This document shows positions 15,972-17,033 of a stretch of DNA of 17,033 bases, one piece after another. This DNA is from Coemansia sp. RSA 922. Its lineage: Eukaryota > Kickxellomycota > Kickxellomycetes > Kickxellales > Kickxellaceae. Each line of letters starts with the position of its first letter. The stretch's first letter is position 1. The stretch spans positions 1 through 17,033 of the forward strand of contig JANBQS010000483.1 of assembly GCA_027577415.1 (NCBI GenBank). Reading direction: 5' to 3'. Below the pieces are notes generated by a model. It worked only from the letters and a program-made list of their open reading frames with translations. It was not told the DNA's origin and ran no database searches. The position numbers and the translations under genes are program-made.

Positions 15972-16263
15972 GATTTAGAAGAAAAAAAAGAGGTTGGAAG
16001 TGTAAAAAGAAAAGAATGAAATAAAGAGACGAGATTCTCTTTTCAAGCTGCGCTCTTACAAACGCTTGGTAAGACTGTCACTCGTCACGTGATAAGCGAA
16101 ACAGTTATGGTGAAATATGTTTATTCAGAAAAAATAATATTTAGATAGTTTATTTCTGTAAACATAATTAAACGTACTACTTATACTGTTAAGAATGCGG
16201 GTTAATCTGGAGTACTTGAAATAGTCCGTAAAGTTGGCAACTTTCAATTAGAACTGCGTGACA
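15972..16263. other. csn3 promoter and AT-rich intergenic DNA
   Basis: About 290 bases with no gene. The palindrome TCACGTGA (E-box core CACGTG) is at 16085-16092, followed by GATAAG. Base composition changes abruptly from the GC-rich csn3 gene to AT-rich DNA past about 16100. Confidence 0.5.
16085..16092. promoter_or_regulatory. TCACGTGA E-box palindrome upstream of csn3
   Basis: An 8-base perfect palindrome with a CACGTG core, 114 bases upstream of the csn3 ATG. It is a possible bHLH factor site; one occurrence could be chance. Confidence 0.3.
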
Positions 16264-16605
16264 TCACCTGTCAACAGTTTTATCAAACTTTATAGCCTCA
16301 TCAACTAGAAATTGGTAGAGATTTCTACAATATGAATGCATTATTTTAAAAGCAATATTGTCAGATCGCGGGTCTGAGGTGGATACAAATATCCTCACAT
16401 CTCCTTCTAGCGGTATAAACACTTCACTTGCCTCACACAACTTATCCATTTCAATAACAGGCGTACCACTTTGAATGACAATATGTTTAGCCCATAGAAA
16501 GGCATAGAACTCTTCAATGGTACGATTTTCCATCGGATACCTATTTGTAATACTTGGACTGTTAGTGTAATAACAATCGACTGTGTAAAAATACCGGGCA
16601 GACAT
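16264..16605 (-). CDS. Hypothetical protein, short orphan frame
   Basis: 113 residues from the ATG at 16605, with an in-frame stop five codons upstream of it, so the frame is closed at both ends. I do not recognise a family. The composition is protein-like (few rare residues, alternating hydrophobic and charged): TIEEFYAFLWAKHIVI, then VFIPLEGDVRIFVSTSDP, then a probable C-terminal helix (LYQFLVDEAIKF). There is no signal peptide and no membrane segment. The DNA is more AT-rich than the neighbouring genes. It may be a real small gene, one exon, or a fragment of a mobile element or larger decayed gene. Confidence 0.4.
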   Translation of the reverse strand: MSARYFYTVDCYYTNSPSITNRYPMENRTIEEFYAFLWAKHIVIQSGTPVIEMDKLCEASEVFIPLEGDVRIFVSTSDPRSDNIAFKIMHSYCRNLYQFLVDEAIKFDKTVDR

Positions 16606-16649
16606 TGGATATACAATTCACTAGAAACAACTCAAGAAATTATGATTGA

Positions 16650-17033
16650 GGCAATTGCAATGAGAAAAAATACCCCCAGAATGCCTTGCCTTTTATAGTA
16701 CAATTGGTGCCCCCACTTTTACCTGTTGTTGAAAAATTGAAAGAATTAGCTCTTTTACCTTCCAATCAAAGCCATCTTATTTCAGACATCTGTGCATACA
16801 ATCACGGCATTTCTTGTTGGAATGTATCCAAGATACCTTCCACAGATATTTTACACAAAGGAATGCAGAACATTTCAACATTTTTTCAATCAGCTGCCAA
16901 GAAGGAAAGCAGGAAAATACCCCCACTGACTGTAGCTTCTAAAAATAGCTACTCTCTGTGTCACGCAGAATTAGTCAAGATCACTGGATCGGCGAATTGG
17001 GCAAGGGTCTGCGGCTTAGCCGCAGTAGAACGT
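16650..17033 (+). other. 128-codon open frame without a start codon, running off the right edge
   Basis: After a TGA at 16647-16649 this plus-strand frame has no stop through base 17033. The translation looks protein-like: PPLLPVVEKLKELALLPS, CAYNHGISCW, NISTFFQSAAKKESRK, then SLCHAELVKITGSANWARVC. There is no ATG until 16863. An ATG at 16642 lies in a different frame, closed by a TAG 19 codons later, so either a frameshift, an upstream exon or a non-coding origin is possible. I recognise no domain. It could be an internal exon, or a 5'-truncated gene or transposon fragment. A perfect 17-base palindrome, CTGCGGCTTAGCCGCAG, is at 17009-17025. Confidence 0.35.
17009..17025. repeat. Perfect 17-base palindrome with a single central base
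   Basis: CTGCGGC-T-T-A-GCCGCAG has two 8-base arms around a central T. It is GC-rich within otherwise AT-rich DNA. It may be a hairpin of a mobile-element end, or may simply be coding sequence of the open frame. Confidence 0.5.

Noticed and set aside
17009..17033. Helitron 3' end (hairpin followed by CTRR)
   Set aside because: A hairpin is present but no CTRR end or target TT can be seen before the window stops, and the hairpin lies within an open frame.

Overview
The window looks like nuclear DNA from a fungus. The genes are eukaryotic: COP9 signalosome subunit 3, a UPF0390-type nucleolar protein, a mitochondrial-type ClpP with a targeting peptide, and secreted multicopper oxidases with eukaryotic signal peptides. 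Every recognisable gene reads as one uninterrupted frame. Few or no introns, short gaps (159-835 bases) and an expanded cupredoxin family suggest an early-diverging, zygomycete-grade lineage such as Kickxellomycotina (the Coemansia group). That placement is inference from family content, not from a marker gene.

Bases 1-8303 hold a head-to-tail array of secreted multicopper oxidase (laccase-like) genes, all on the minus strand. MCO1 runs off the left edge and shows its first 337 codons. MCO2 (1419-3092), MCO3 (4474-6126) and MCO4 (6681-8303) are complete. Between MCO2 and MCO3 lies a 5'-truncated fifth copy (3928-4410) that keeps only the C-terminal copper domain and matches MCO4 exactly over 157 bases. 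MCO1/MCO2 and MCO3/MCO4 form two pairs. The last two also share upstream DNA, including an identical 19-base element, and the similarity reaches into the 3' flank of the next gene, clpP. The array therefore grew by local segmental duplication.

Bases 8606-11711 hold three unrelated minus-strand genes: mitochondrial ClpP protease, an EamA/DMT-type membrane transporter (SLC35G-like), and a membrane-anchored SGNH/GDSL-fold protein that seems to have lost its catalytic residues. A dense cluster of GTGAC motifs lies between the last two.

Bases 11989-15971 hold the only recognised plus-strand gene (UPF0390 family). It converges, with 8 bases between stop codons, on a 685-residue coiled-coil protein whose N-terminal part resembles the centriolar protein CEP135/Bld10. 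Next comes a markedly GC-rich gene for COP9 signalosome subunit 3.

From about 16000 to the end the DNA becomes AT-rich. It holds a short orphan frame on the minus strand and a 128-codon open frame on the plus strand that has no start codon at its left end and runs off the right edge. Neither is recognised.

Apart from the oxidase array, the genes look like ordinary neighbours rather than one pathway. The items most worth a second look are the CEP135-like protein, the degenerate SGNH protein, the atypical copper motifs and shared promoter element of the oxidase array, and the unexplained open frame at the right edge.
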